Source: Weizmannia acidilactici (GTDB taxonomy: Bacteria; Bacillota; Bacilli; Bacillales; Bacillaceae_C). From it: DNA of 64,000 nucleotides. A program made the position numbers and the translations under genes. Below the pieces are notes generated by a model. It was not told the origin of the DNA. It did not search any database and saw nothing but the letters and a program-made list of their open reading frames with translations. Of the stretch, positions 34,995-43,689 are shown in pieces (position 1 is the first letter of the stretch; each line of letters opens with the position of its first letter). Location: positions 14,426-78,425 of the forward strand of contig NZ_BKZR01000011.1 in NCBI RefSeq assembly GCF_008974225.1. The letters are read 5' to 3'.

Positions 34995-35597
34995 ATGAGA
35001 ATCGAAGACATTTACCGGGATTTGCCGCTGCTTGAAACGGACCGTCTTATACTAAGGAAGCTGAAACGCGATGATGTATTGGATTTGTTTGCTTATGCAT
35101 CGAGAAGCGAAGTTTCAAAATACGTGACATGGGATTCACACCGGTCTGTCCGCGATTCGAAAAATTTTATCGGCTACATCCTCAACCTGTACCGGGAGCA
35201 CAGAGTCGCGCCGTGGGGAATAGAAGACAAAAAGACCCGACGGCTGATCGGCACGGTTGACTTTGTATGGTGGAAGCCGGACCAGGGGACGGCTGAGATT
35301 GGTTATGTCCTTTCTCCGGAATACTGGGGGCGGGGCATCATGACAGAAGCAGTCAAAAAGCTGATTGAATTCGGTTTTGAGCGTATGCGCCTCATCCGCA
35401 TCCAGGCCCGCTGTTTTGCCGAAAACAAAGCCTCCGCCCGCGTCATGGAAAAAGCCGGCATGACATTCGAAGGCACTTTGCGCAAAGCCATCTATGCAAA
35501 AGGAAGGCACTGGGATTTAAAAGTTTACTCCATTTTAAAGGAAGAATATTTTCTTAACGATTCAAATACGAAATCACAAACAACACGAAAAAGATAA
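34995..35597 (+). CDS. GNAT acetyltransferase, RimJ/RimL type
   Basis: 200 residues from ATG 34995. LETDRLILRKLKRDDVLDLF at the N-terminus and the acetyl-CoA loop GYVLSPEYWGRGIMTEAV are typical of RimJ/RimL-type N-acetyltransferases; the C-terminus has NKASARVMEKAGMTFEG. Substrate unknown: a ribosomal protein N-terminus, an antibiotic or another amine. Its 3' end overlaps the convergent small membrane gene by 44 bases. Confidence 0.88.
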   Translation: MRIEDIYRDLPLLETDRLILRKLKRDDVLDLFAYASRSEVSKYVTWDSHRSVRDSKNFIGYILNLYREHRVAPWGIEDKKTRRLIGTVDFVWWKPDQGTAEIGYVLSPEYWGRGIMTEAVKKLIEFGFERMRLIRIQARCFAENKASARVMEKAGMTFEGTLRKAIYAKGRHWDLKVYSILKEEYFLNDSNTKSQTTRKR

Positions 35598-35715
35598 TGG
35601 CAGAAAGAAAGTTGGCTTTCGCCCTGCCGTTTTGCTGGTAGTAAGAAAAAATGCCGAGTCCGATAAAAGCGATGCAGCCGAAACCGCCGAGGGCAAGGAA
35701 AAATGTATTGTCCAT
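35554..35715 (-). CDS. Small two-helix membrane protein
   Basis: 53 residues from ATG 35715; AGGAG lies 11 bases upstream. Two hydrophobic helices (about 4-24 and 36-51) joined by a basic loop YYQQNGRAKANF. It lies tail-to-tail with the GNAT gene and shares 44 bases with it. Unknown family and role; the clean membrane topology supports a real gene. Confidence 0.55.
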   Translation of the reverse strand: MDNTFFLALGGFGCIAFIGLGIFSYYQQNGRAKANFLSAIIFFVLFVISYLNR

Positions 35716-35823
35716 GGATAAAAAACTCCTTTTCTGTTTCAATAGCCCCATTGTAGCATAATTGGCTGTGCTTGTCTTCTCGCTAAAAAAAATCAACAGG
35801 CTGCTTCACCTGTTGACCGCATG

Positions 35824-36990
35824 TCATGCCAAAGCTTTGTTTTCTTCTTTTGAAAAGAACCATTTCATTGCATGAAATACATCCGCTTTCTGTTTCAGCA
35901 CGTAATATTTAAATTTTTCATCTTTAATATTTTTATAGGCGGACATAAGTGTGGAATGGCGGTTATACTGGTTGACTTCCCCATAAAAAAACATATTCGA
36001 TACTTTCATGATTTCCTGCACGAGCTTTACGCACCGCGCATTATCCGAAGTGAGGTTGTCACCGTCCGAGAAATGGAATGGATAAATGTTAAAACGGTAC
36101 GGGTCATATTTTTCATCAATCAGGCTCAATGCTTTCCGGTATGCCGATGAACAGATTGTTCCACCGCTTTCCCCTTTCGAAAAGAAATCCTCTTCAGACA
36201 CGACTTTCGCCTCGGTATGGTGGGCGATAAATTCAATATCAACCGTTTCGTATTTTGTCCGCAAAAAACGCGTCATCCAGAAGAAAAAGCTGCGCGCCAT
36301 GTACTTCTCCCAAATCCCCATACTGCCGCTTGTATCCATCATTGCGAGCACAACTGCCTTTGATTCCGATTTTTCCACTTCATTCCATGTCCGGAATTTA
36401 AGGTCTTCCGGCACAATTGGGTAAAAACTTGGTTTTCCCCGCATCGCATTCCGTTTAAACGCGGCCATCATCGTCCGTTTTTTATCGATATTACCCATCA
36501 GGCCGGTTTTGCGGATATCGTTGAACTCAATATCTTCCACCGTATTTTCGTCCCGCTCTTTCCGTTTAAGGTTCGGGAGCTCCAACTGGCTGAACAGCGC
36601 TTCTTCAATCTCCATGAGGGAAACTTCCGCTTCATAATAATCTTCACCCGGCTGGTCGCCTGCACCCTGTCCTTTTCCCGGGCCCTGCTCAGGGGAACCG
36701 TCGCGCGCAATGACATCGCCGATTTGCGTATCGCCCTGCCCCTGGCCGACATGCTTATTTTTATCATAATTGTAGCGGATTTTATATTCATCCAATGAAC
36801 GGATCGGGATTTTCACAACATCCCTGCCGTCGGACATAATGATACTTTCTTCTGTAATTAAATCGGGCAGATTGTTGCGGATAGCTTCCTGGACCTTTTC
36901 CTGATGGCGGACCTGGTCATCATGGCCTTTGCGGTGGAGCGACCAGTCTTCCTGCGAAATGACAAAATGCTTCTGATCCTGCTTATCCAT
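35824..36990 (-). CDS. yhbH: Sporulation protein YhbH (DUF444)
   Basis: 388 residues; ATG 36990 is preferred because GGGAGG abuts the other ATG at 36996. N-terminal DUF444 segment (IPIRSLDEYKIRYNYD), then a von Willebrand-A-like domain with the MIDAS start MMDTSGSMG and a later GGTICSSAY. YhbH is a conserved sporulation protein often encoded with prkA and spoVR; the three are thought to act together. It lies 247 bases downstream of prkA on the same strand, beyond a terminator. Confidence 0.94.
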   Translation of the reverse strand: MDKQDQKHFVISQEDWSLHRKGHDDQVRHQEKVQEAIRNNLPDLITEESIIMSDGRDVVKIPIRSLDEYKIRYNYDKNKHVGQGQGDTQIGDVIARDGSPEQGPGKGQGAGDQPGEDYYEAEVSLMEIEEALFSQLELPNLKRKERDENTVEDIEFNDIRKTGLMGNIDKKRTMMAAFKRNAMRGKPSFYPIVPEDLKFRTWNEVEKSESKAVVLAMMDTSGSMGIWEKYMARSFFFWMTRFLRTKYETVDIEFIAHHTEAKVVSEEDFFSKGESGGTICSSAYRKALSLIDEKYDPYRFNIYPFHFSDGDNLTSDNARCVKLVQEIMKVSNMFFYGEVNQYNRHSTLMSAYKNIKDEKFKYYVLKQKADVFHAMKWFFSKEENKALA

Positions 36991-37188
36991 GCTCATCCTC
37001 CCTTATCTTTGAAAATCCCTCTGCTTTTATGCGATCAAACCGTCACCAAGTCGGAAAAGATTTCATATACTATTTTGGCTGCAAAAACGGGTTTGACATG
37101 AAAACATTTAGATTACTCTATACTATGCAATGGATTGGAATGTTTGACATCTTTCATTGAAAATATGCAAAAGCGTATGCGGGGTTAG

Positions 37189-37216
37189 AAAAAAGCCGGG
37201 CAGATGACGCCCGGCT
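37189..37216 (-). terminator. prkA terminator
   Basis: AGCCGGGC/GCCCGGCT stem with a T-run on the minus strand directly after the prkA end; a second overlapping CCCGGC repeat lies closer to the stop. Confidence 0.75.
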
Positions 37217-37236
37217 TCCCGACTGCCGGGTTTTTT

Positions 37237-39132
37237 TCACCGGTTCAGCAGGCTTCCTACATAGCGCAGCAGTTCATTTGCAGATGTGGAATTATACCCG
37301 TAATCATCAATTAAACGAGCAACGACTTCATTGATTTTCTTCAACTGCTGTTCGTCCGGAGTTTTCGTTGAAGTGGTAATCTTGACAACATCTTTTAAAT
37401 CGGCAAACAGCTTTTTCTGGATCGCTTCGCGGAGGCGGTCGTGCGAATTGTAATCAAACCGTTTTCCTTTACGCGCATATGCCGAGATGCGGATTAAAAT
37501 TTCTTCACGGAACGCTTTTTTCGCATTTTCGGAAATGCCGATCTGCTCTTCGATCGAACGCATCAGCTTTTCGTCCGGGTTGATTTCTTCGCCGGTGAGC
37601 GGATCGCGCATTTTGACTTTGTTGCAATAGGCTTCGACATTGTCGAGATAATTGTCCATCAATGTTTTGGCGGATTCTTCGTACGAATACACAAACGCTT
37701 TCTGCACTTCTTTTTTTGCAATTTCGTCATATTCTTTCCGCGCCAAAGAAATAAAGTTTAAATATTTTTCTTTCAGTTCCGGGGTGATCGACGGATGCTG
37801 GTCCAGCCCTTCTTTTAAGGACAGGAGCACATCCAGGGCATTGATGGATTTCATTTCTTTCTTAATGATCGTGGAGGAAATGCGGTTGATGACATAACGC
37901 GGATCGATGCCGAACATGCCTTCATCCGGGTATTCATTTTTCAATTCCTTTACATCCTGGGAATTGAACCCTTCCACCGCCATACCATCGTACAGGCGCA
38001 TTTTTTTCAACAGGTCAATACCCGCCCGCTTCGGTTCCCGCAGCCTCGTTAAAATCGTAAACATCGCAGCAACCTTCAGCGTATGCGGTGCAATGTGGAC
38101 ATCAGCGACATCGCTTTCCCGGATCATTTTATCGTAAATTTTTTCTTCCTCGGATACCCTTAAATTATATGGAACCGGCATGACGATGATCCGCGAGTGC
38201 AACGCTTCATTTTTCTTATTGGCAATAAATGAACGGTACTCGGTTTCGTTCGTATGGGCAATGATCAGTTCATCCGCGGAAATGAGCGCAAAACGTCCAG
38301 CCTTGAAATTGCCTTCCTGTGTCAGCGATAGGAGATGCCATAGGAATTTTTCATCGCATTTCAGCATTTCCTGGAATTCCATGATGCCGCGGTTCGCCTT
38401 GTTCAGTTCCCCGTCAAAGCGGTAGGCGCGCGGATCCGATTCCGAACCGTACTCTGCAATCGTCGAGAAATCAATGCTTCCTGTCAGATCGGCAATATCC
38501 TGGGATTTTGGATCAGAAGGGCTGAATGTGCCGATCCCGATCCGTTTGTCTTCGGAGAAGAAAACCCTTTCGACAAGCACTTCTTCGATCCTGCCTCCAT
38601 ACTCTTCCTCAAGCCGCAGCATATTTAAAGGGGACAAATTCCCTTCAATCCGGATGCCGTACTCCTCATAAAAATCATCCCGCAAATGCTGCGGGATCAA
38701 ATGAAGCGGGTCTTCGTGCATCGGGCATCCCTTGATGGCGTAAACAGCGCCCTGCTCGGTGCGCGAATAAGCTTCAAGGCCCCTTTTAAGCATCGTGACA
38801 AGCGTCGATTTACCGCCACTGACAGGCCCCATCAGCAGTAAAATCCGTTTTCTCACATCAAGCCTTTTGGCGGCCGGATGGAAATACTCTTCCACTAATT
38901 TTTCAAGTGCCTCTTCCAAGCCGAATAACTGGTGGCTGAAAAACCGGTATTTCTTTACTCCATCAACTTCTTCCACGCCGGCGTCTTTAATCATATTGTA
39001 AACTCGGGAATGAGCAGATTGTGCAATCCATGGCTTTTCTTTCAAAAGGGCCAGATAATCCCTGAACGTTCCTTCCCATTTCAACTTTTCCTCTTCTTCA
39101 CGGTAGTTTTCCAGCTTTTTCAGAATATCCAT
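37237..39132 (-). CDS. prkA: PrkA serine protein kinase / AAA+ protein
   Basis: 631 residues, full length. N-terminal PrkA AAA domain with P-loop GPVSGGKSTL (about residues 104-113), and C-terminal PrkA kinase-like domain (about residue 390 onward). AAGGGGAGG precedes ATG 39132. Described in B. subtilis as a kinase or Lon-like factor needed for sigma-K-dependent sporulation; also linked to stress in enterics (YeaG). A sigma-E promoter almost identical to that of spoVR lies 43 bases upstream. Confidence 0.95.
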   Translation of the reverse strand: MDILKKLENYREEEEKLKWEGTFRDYLALLKEKPWIAQSAHSRVYNMIKDAGVEEVDGVKKYRFFSHQLFGLEEALEKLVEEYFHPAAKRLDVRKRILLLMGPVSGGKSTLVTMLKRGLEAYSRTEQGAVYAIKGCPMHEDPLHLIPQHLRDDFYEEYGIRIEGNLSPLNMLRLEEEYGGRIEEVLVERVFFSEDKRIGIGTFSPSDPKSQDIADLTGSIDFSTIAEYGSESDPRAYRFDGELNKANRGIMEFQEMLKCDEKFLWHLLSLTQEGNFKAGRFALISADELIIAHTNETEYRSFIANKKNEALHSRIIVMPVPYNLRVSEEEKIYDKMIRESDVADVHIAPHTLKVAAMFTILTRLREPKRAGIDLLKKMRLYDGMAVEGFNSQDVKELKNEYPDEGMFGIDPRYVINRISSTIIKKEMKSINALDVLLSLKEGLDQHPSITPELKEKYLNFISLARKEYDEIAKKEVQKAFVYSYEESAKTLMDNYLDNVEAYCNKVKMRDPLTGEEINPDEKLMRSIEEQIGISENAKKAFREEILIRISAYARKGKRFDYNSHDRLREAIQKKLFADLKDVVKITTSTKTPDEQQLKKINEVVARLIDDYGYNSTSANELLRYVGSLLNR

Positions 39133-39174
39133 TTAGTACCTCCCCTTGTCATCTTGTTGAAGAGACGTTTATAT

Positions 39175-39203
39175 AATCTATGCACCCAAGCCCGCGAACA
39201 TGA
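39175..39203 (-). promoter_or_regulatory. Sigma-E promoter of prkA
   Basis: Minus strand: TCATGTT (39203-39197), 14 bases, CATAGATT (39182-39175). Same -35 and spacing as the spoVR promoter. Confidence 0.7.
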
Positions 39204-39335
39204 TAAAAAGAGGCAATACCCTATTTTTGGGGGAAGTTTGCAGCAAATAAATGAAAATTTTAAATCTGTACATATTTCAATCAAATAGACTATAATGGAA
39301 TTCAAAGAAGGAAAAAATCAGGGGGGAATGTCCAG

Positions 39336-39434
39336 TTGAAAACGATCCTCATTGCATTGGTAGCGATTTCATTCCTGGGTGCAATTTTTACTGCCGGATA
39401 CGAGGAAAAAGGGGAAAACTTTCGGGAAGAATAA
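39336..39434 (+). CDS. 32-residue membrane peptide
   Basis: TTG 39336 with GGGGGG nine bases upstream; the ATG inside the ribosome site stops after three codons. MKTILIALVAISFLGAIFTA is one membrane helix, followed by an acidic tail GYEEKGENFREE. A TATAAT-type -10 is visible at about 39290 and a strong terminator follows at once, so it is a complete single-gene unit. Family unknown. Confidence 0.6.
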   Translation: MKTILIALVAISFLGAIFTAGYEEKGENFREE

Positions 39435-39467
39435 AAGTGCGGCCCGTGTCAATAGGGCCGTACTTTT
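39433..39467. terminator. Bidirectional terminator between membrane peptide gene and trmL
   Basis: AAAAGTGCGGCCC pairs with GGGCCGTACTTTT (one mismatch), T-runs on both sides. Confidence 0.85.
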
Positions 39468-39939
39468 ATTTTAACCCTGGATAATGCTGCTGCCGCAATG
39501 CTTCGTACACTAAAATGGCGGCTGTATTGGAAAGGTTGAGCGACCGCACTTTGTCCGTCATCGGGATGCGGAGACAGCGGTCCTTGTTTTTTTCGATCAA
39601 ACCTTTCGGCAGCCCGGAAGTTTCGCGGCCGAACATGAAATATAAGTCTTTTTCCGAGTCGCTGAAATCAAAATCGGTAAAAAACTTTTCGCCGAATGTT
39701 TCAATAAAATATATTTCGCCGCCTTCGTTTTTTTCAAAAAACTCTTCCAGGGAATCATAATAAATAATATTCACGTACTTCCAATAATCGAGCCCCGCCC
39801 TTTTCAGCATTTTATCATCCGTTGAAAAGCCAAGCGGGCGGATTAAATGGAGCGTTGTCCCGGTCCCCGCACATGTCCGCGCGATATTGCCCGTATTGGC
39901 GGGAATTTCAGGCTGGTATAATACAACATGCAAGCTCAA
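39466..39939 (-). CDS. trmL: tRNA (cytidine(34)-2'-O)-methyltransferase TrmL
   Basis: 157 residues from TTG 39939 (GAGGTGA upstream). SPOUT fold: N-terminal LYQPEIPANTGNIARTCAGT, and C-terminal knot motifs MFGRETSGLP and RIPMTDKVRSLNLSNTAAI. Methylates the wobble base of tRNA-Leu isoacceptors in the cytosol. Known in B. subtilis as cspR, in the same neighbourhood. Two copies of one of its probable substrates, tRNA-Leu(CAA), lie further right in this window. Confidence 0.93.
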   Translation of the reverse strand: MSLHVVLYQPEIPANTGNIARTCAGTGTTLHLIRPLGFSTDDKMLKRAGLDYWKYVNIIYYDSLEEFFEKNEGGEIYFIETFGEKFFTDFDFSDSEKDLYFMFGRETSGLPKGLIEKNKDRCLRIPMTDKVRSLNLSNTAAILVYEALRQQHYPGLK

Positions 39940-39975
39940 ATTTTGTCACCTCGGGACTTATTATATCACGTTTTT

Positions 39976-40857
39976 TCAGCTGTCATCTTCGATTGTAAAA
40001 AACTTGTACCGGATATTAGGCGTATAAGCGGATGAATCTTCATACGTCCAGTATCGCTTCCGGCTATTTGTTGTATGAGCATTGACAAGCGGCATGCCGT
40101 AATAATCGTAACCGGTCACGATCAACGAATGGTCGAAGCGGCCGTCCCCCTGGAAGTCTATGCAAATAACATCCCCATACTTTAACTCCTGCGGCGAGGA
40201 CACCTCTTTTGCCCGCAATCCTGCCTTAGAATATTGCAGATACGTTTTAAAAGAATGGGCAACCGTCCAGCTGTAGCTCCAATTATTGTTTTGCATCCAC
40301 CAACCCTTGTTCCGGTCCGGATATCCCCGCATTGGCGCCCCACCGGCATGGAGACACTGCGAAATAAAATTCGTGCAGTCATCCGTAAACGATTTATACG
40401 CCGGATTAAAGCTGTTCCACCACTTTTCCGCATACTGGACAGCTTTTAGCCTGTCATACACATACGGAATCCGCACATCAACGTTTTCCGCAGCCCGCAT
40501 CTCCCCAATATCCGGATTTTTTCCATGGAAGTCCGGATATGCGGGAACCATCTCTTCATCTTCATAAAGGCGTCCTTCGTAAAAGGAAGCCCGCCTTTCC
40601 TCCAGCGCTTCTTCAATATAAAAAGTGCTTTTTTGTTTAATGACATACTGCATATGCACCTGATAATAAAGAAAGCTGTGGCTGCCTTTCTGTTCGGTCC
40701 GGGTGACCTTTGCATCCGCCTTCACTTTAACAATGCCTGCATTTCTTTTTGCAAGCTGGGCCTTTTTCTGTTCGATATCTTCAAACTCCCGATCTATCCC
40801 GCGTCCGATAAGATGGGCCAGCCGGTTTTCTAAATGCGCCTGGACTTGTTCTTTCAC
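39976..40857 (-). CDS. yhbB: YhbB-like protein with C-terminal putative amidase domain
   Basis: 293 residues; GTG 40857 chosen because GGGGG lies 7 bases before it. The N-terminal half is helical and charged with no signal peptide. The C-terminal half is an Amidase_6 domain: YAEKWWNSFNPAYKSFTDDC start, Cys in DDCTNFISQCLHAGG, His in FDHSLIVTGYD. Probably a Cys-His hydrolase of peptide or amide bonds, as in NlpC/CHAP-like folds. Its place between trmL and queG is the same as in B. subtilis yhbB. Confidence 0.82.
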   Translation of the reverse strand: MKEQVQAHLENRLAHLIGRGIDREFEDIEQKKAQLAKRNAGIVKVKADAKVTRTEQKGSHSFLYYQVHMQYVIKQKSTFYIEEALEERRASFYEGRLYEDEEMVPAYPDFHGKNPDIGEMRAAENVDVRIPYVYDRLKAVQYAEKWWNSFNPAYKSFTDDCTNFISQCLHAGGAPMRGYPDRNKGWWMQNNNWSYSWTVAHSFKTYLQYSKAGLRAKEVSSPQELKYGDVICIDFQGDGRFDHSLIVTGYDYYGMPLVNAHTTNSRKRYWTYEDSSAYTPNIRYKFFTIEDDS

Positions 40858-40905
40858 ACAAAATCCCCCTCTCCCCATCACTATATGTCGTAGAAGGAGG
40901 GTCAA

Positions 40906-42042
40906 TCAGTCCATTTCGAAAAATGCCAACCCTTTACGGATTTCCTCCAGTGCTTCCGGATCTTCTTCTTTGTTCTGCGCCACAAGCAACGCCCCTTTCG
41001 CTTCTTCCCCGCCAATTTTCCCGAGCGCCCAGCCGGCCGTCCCGCGGATTACCGGGCGCGGATCTTCATGCAAAAGCCGGATCAGTTCCGGCACGGCACT
41101 TTCTTCTTTAAAATGGGCAAGTGCAACGATGGCATTGCGCTGGATCGGCTTTTTGCCGCGCCAGGCTCCGGCAACATGGCCAAACAGTTCCTTAAATTCC
41201 CGGTTGCTTAAACGAAGGATCGGTTCAAGTAGCGGCTTGGCCACTTCAGGTTCCGGTTCCATTTCTTCGTGAAAATGGAAATCCATGCCTTTATTTTTCG
41301 GGCAGATGGTTTGGCATGAATCACAGCCGTACACACGGTTCCCGATTTTCACCTTAAACTCGTCTTCCAAAAAATCTTTTGTTTGCGTCAAATAGCTGAT
41401 GCAGCGTTTCGCATTGATTTGTCCGGCCGAAACAAGCGCGCCGGTAGGGCATACGTCCAGGCATTTCCGGCAGTCACCGCACTGGTCTTCCAAAGGGGTA
41501 TCCGGTTCAAACGGAATGTTCGTAATCATTTCCCCGAGGTAAACGTACGAACCGAACTCGGGGGTGATAATCGCGCAGTTTTTTCCGCTCCAGCCAATGC
41601 CTGCCCTCTCGGCAACCGCCCTGTCTGCGAGCTCGCCGGTATCGGTCATCGATTTACAGCGCGCACCTTCCACTTTTTCCTTGAGAAAAGCTTCGAGCTT
41701 CGCAAGCTTCTCCCTTAAAATCGTATGGTAATCCTCCCCCCACGATGCCCGGCAAAAAATACCGCGCCGTTCACCTTTTTTCCCTTTCGGCGGATTTTTC
41801 ATTTTTGAAGGGTAAGCGAGCGCAATTGCAATGATTGACTGTGGGGAATCAAAAATCAAAGAAGGTGTCACCCTTTTTTCAATGTCCTTTTCTTCAAAAC
41901 CGGACTGATAGCCAAGCTCCTGTTGGCGGATCAGCCGCTGTTTCATTTCGGTAAATGGATCGGGGGAAGCAAATCCGATTTTATCGATCCCAATTGTTTT
42001 ACTAAATACAATGACTTCCTTTTTTAATTCGGCTACATCCAT
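40906..42042 (-). CDS. queG: Epoxyqueuosine reductase QueG
   Basis: 378 residues from ATG 42042 (AGGAGGTGA). N-terminal cobalamin-binding domain, then a double 4Fe-4S ferredoxin region (CGDCRKCLDVCPTGAL and CDSCQTICPKN) and a C-terminal HEAT-repeat extension (about residues 290-370) that contacts tRNA. Catalyses the last step of queuosine formation in tRNA. An orphan promoter and terminator lie upstream (42098-42213). Confidence 0.95.
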   Translation of the reverse strand: MDVAELKKEVIVFSKTIGIDKIGFASPDPFTEMKQRLIRQQELGYQSGFEEKDIEKRVTPSLIFDSPQSIIAIALAYPSKMKNPPKGKKGERRGIFCRASWGEDYHTILREKLAKLEAFLKEKVEGARCKSMTDTGELADRAVAERAGIGWSGKNCAIITPEFGSYVYLGEMITNIPFEPDTPLEDQCGDCRKCLDVCPTGALVSAGQINAKRCISYLTQTKDFLEDEFKVKIGNRVYGCDSCQTICPKNKGMDFHFHEEMEPEPEVAKPLLEPILRLSNREFKELFGHVAGAWRGKKPIQRNAIVALAHFKEESAVPELIRLLHEDPRPVIRGTAGWALGKIGGEEAKGALLVAQNKEEDPEALEEIRKGLAFFEMD

Positions 42043-42097
42043 GTTTTCACCTCCTGGGTAAATTCCAATTTATGTAAATTCCCGCTTATTGGCACAA

Positions 42098-42213
42098 TAA
42101 AAAACGCAACACCCCGCCCGTCTTCCGGACGAAACACTGCGTTCAAAGCAATCCAGCTTCTCATAAAAATGATATGCAATATTATAATAAAAGAAAGTGT
42201 CATATGTAAAGGC
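42098..42213 (-). ncRNA. Possible short leader or small RNA upstream of queG
   Basis: Minus strand: TTTACA, 18 bases, TATAAT (about 42213-42184), then a hairpin with AACGCA/TGCGTT outer and CGTC/GACG inner pairs (42142-42103) followed by six T. Transcription would end after roughly 75-80 bases, before queG. It does not match the preQ1 riboswitch pattern I know. The rest of the 355-bp gap up to 42397 shows nothing clear. Confidence 0.4.
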
Positions 42214-42397
42214 GTTTGCTTGTTTCACACGGAATGAAAAAGGATATGAAGTAAAAGAAATCATTTTGAATGTTTTCCTAACTTATATTGAAGGAAAAAG
42301 TCCAAAGGAAGATACTCTTTGTTTTTTTAATTCCCGAAAAACCGTTACATCTTCAACCTTCCGGGTAATGTAATGGAAAATCTATATTAAAGAAGGA

Positions 42398-42505
42398 GTG
42401 AGGGGATTGTGTGGCGAGATTATAAAACTTTCGCCCGGTTTTTTTGCCGTGATGAACCCGCTCGGCAATATTCCAATTTTTATTTCATTAACCGGCGGAT
42501 ACACC
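42398..42505 (+). pseudogene. N-terminal fragment of a MarC-family membrane protein gene
   Basis: Reading from GTG 42398: IIKLSPGFFAVMNPLGNIPI then FISLTGGY, the first membrane segment of MarC/UPF0056 proteins. Homology stops after about 40 residues, where usually 200 follow; the frame then runs into a terminator region. A truncated relic. Confidence 0.6.
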
Positions 42506-42540
42506 GTGAAAAATAAGCGAAATTCACAGGACGAGTCTGT

Positions 42541-42579
42541 AAAAAAATCCGGTGCCATGTGCGGGCACCGGATTTTTTT
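42541..42579. terminator. ppaC terminator
   Basis: AATCCGGTGCC/GGCACCGGATT perfect stem, T-runs on both sides. Confidence 0.9.
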
Positions 42580-43507
42580 AACCGTTAAACGCTTCTGTCA
42601 AAACCGGAACAATTTGTTTTTTGCGAGATACGACACCTTTTAACGTTGCCGTATTATTTTCGAGCTTCACATTGTACGCTTTTTCGACAATATTAGCCGA
42701 TTTTCCGAGGGCAAGCCCGACGGAATCATTCGTTAAGATGTCCGTCACAACAAACAGGAACAGGTCGAGACCCCTGTTTTCAATTTCGGATTGGATGGCC
42801 TGCTCGAGTTCCGCCTGTTTTACAAACACATCATTCGTGTCGACCGCATTGACTTGGGCAATGACGACTTTATGTCCGGCCATGTCGAATTCTTTTGCAT
42901 CTAATAAAATGAGCTGTTCAACCGTTTTGTCGCTCAAATCAGCGCCGGCTTTCAGCATTTCCAGACCATATGTATTCGCATCAACACCGGCAATTTCCGC
43001 CAGTTCTTTCGCTGCCTTCACATCTTCTTCCGTGCACGTCGGAGATTTAAACAGCAGGGAATCGGAAATGATGGCGGAAAGCATCAATCCGGCTGTTTCT
43101 TTGCGGATTTCAACGCCGTTTTCTTTATATAATTTATTTAAAATTGTCGCCGTGCAGCCGACCGGTTCCGCGCGGTAATAGAGCGGGTCGCTTGTTTCAA
43201 AATTGGCGATGCGGTGATGATCGACAACTTCCAAAACACGCACATTTTCGATATCATCGACGCTTTGCTGGCGTTCGTTATGGTCAACGAGAATGACGTT
43301 TTTTACTTCATTTGCGACCGATTGGACAAGGCGCGGTGCTTCCGCATGGAACGTTTCCAAAGCGAATTTCGTTTCATTGTTCAGCTCCCCTAAACGGACC
43401 GCTTCCGCTTCGACACCTAATTTTGTTTTTAATTCTGCATACGCAATGGCTGAACAGATTGCATCAGTATCCGGATTTTTATGCCCAAAAACAAGTACTT
43501 TTTCCAT
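42578..43507 (-). CDS. ppaC: Manganese-dependent inorganic pyrophosphatase
   Basis: 309 residues. DHH-family motifs: FGHKNPDTDAICSA (metal His/Asp), VDHNE, and VVDHHRIANF. C-terminal DHHA2 domain with the substrate-binding SRKKQIVP. Hydrolyses pyrophosphate in the cytosol as a homodimer; the family II enzyme typical of Bacillus. Confidence 0.96.
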   Translation of the reverse strand: MEKVLVFGHKNPDTDAICSAIAYAELKTKLGVEAEAVRLGELNNETKFALETFHAEAPRLVQSVANEVKNVILVDHNERQQSVDDIENVRVLEVVDHHRIANFETSDPLYYRAEPVGCTATILNKLYKENGVEIRKETAGLMLSAIISDSLLFKSPTCTEEDVKAAKELAEIAGVDANTYGLEMLKAGADLSDKTVEQLILLDAKEFDMAGHKVVIAQVNAVDTNDVFVKQAELEQAIQSEIENRGLDLFLFVVTDILTNDSVGLALGKSANIVEKAYNVKLENNTATLKGVVSRKKQIVPVLTEAFNG

Positions 43508-43633
43508 TCTTTTGCTCCTTTTCTTTGAGAATTAAAGGCTCGCGCGGCGGGATCCGCCACAGACATTACTATTATAAAGCATTTCCGGCAATTTTTTAAA
43601 CTCTGTATTGGTGCTTTGGGAAAACATATCGGA

Positions 43634-43661
43634 ACCATCCTCATCCGTCCGGCATAAATTA
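43634..43661 (+). promoter_or_regulatory. Sigma-K-like promoter of ferritin-like gene
   Basis: AC at 43634-43635, 17 bases, CATAAATTA at 43653-43661, the same layout as upstream of the yjcZ-type gene. Confidence 0.5.
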
Positions 43662-43689
43662 TTACGGTTAAAAATGAGGAGGGAAACCG

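Noticed and set aside
36997..37188. Sigma-E promoter for yhbH
   Set aside because: CATAAAAG is present but no -35 at the right distance; left unassigned.
42033..42164. Leader peptide of 43 codons overlapping the queG start
   Set aside because: No ribosome site before its ATG and it crosses a terminator hairpin.
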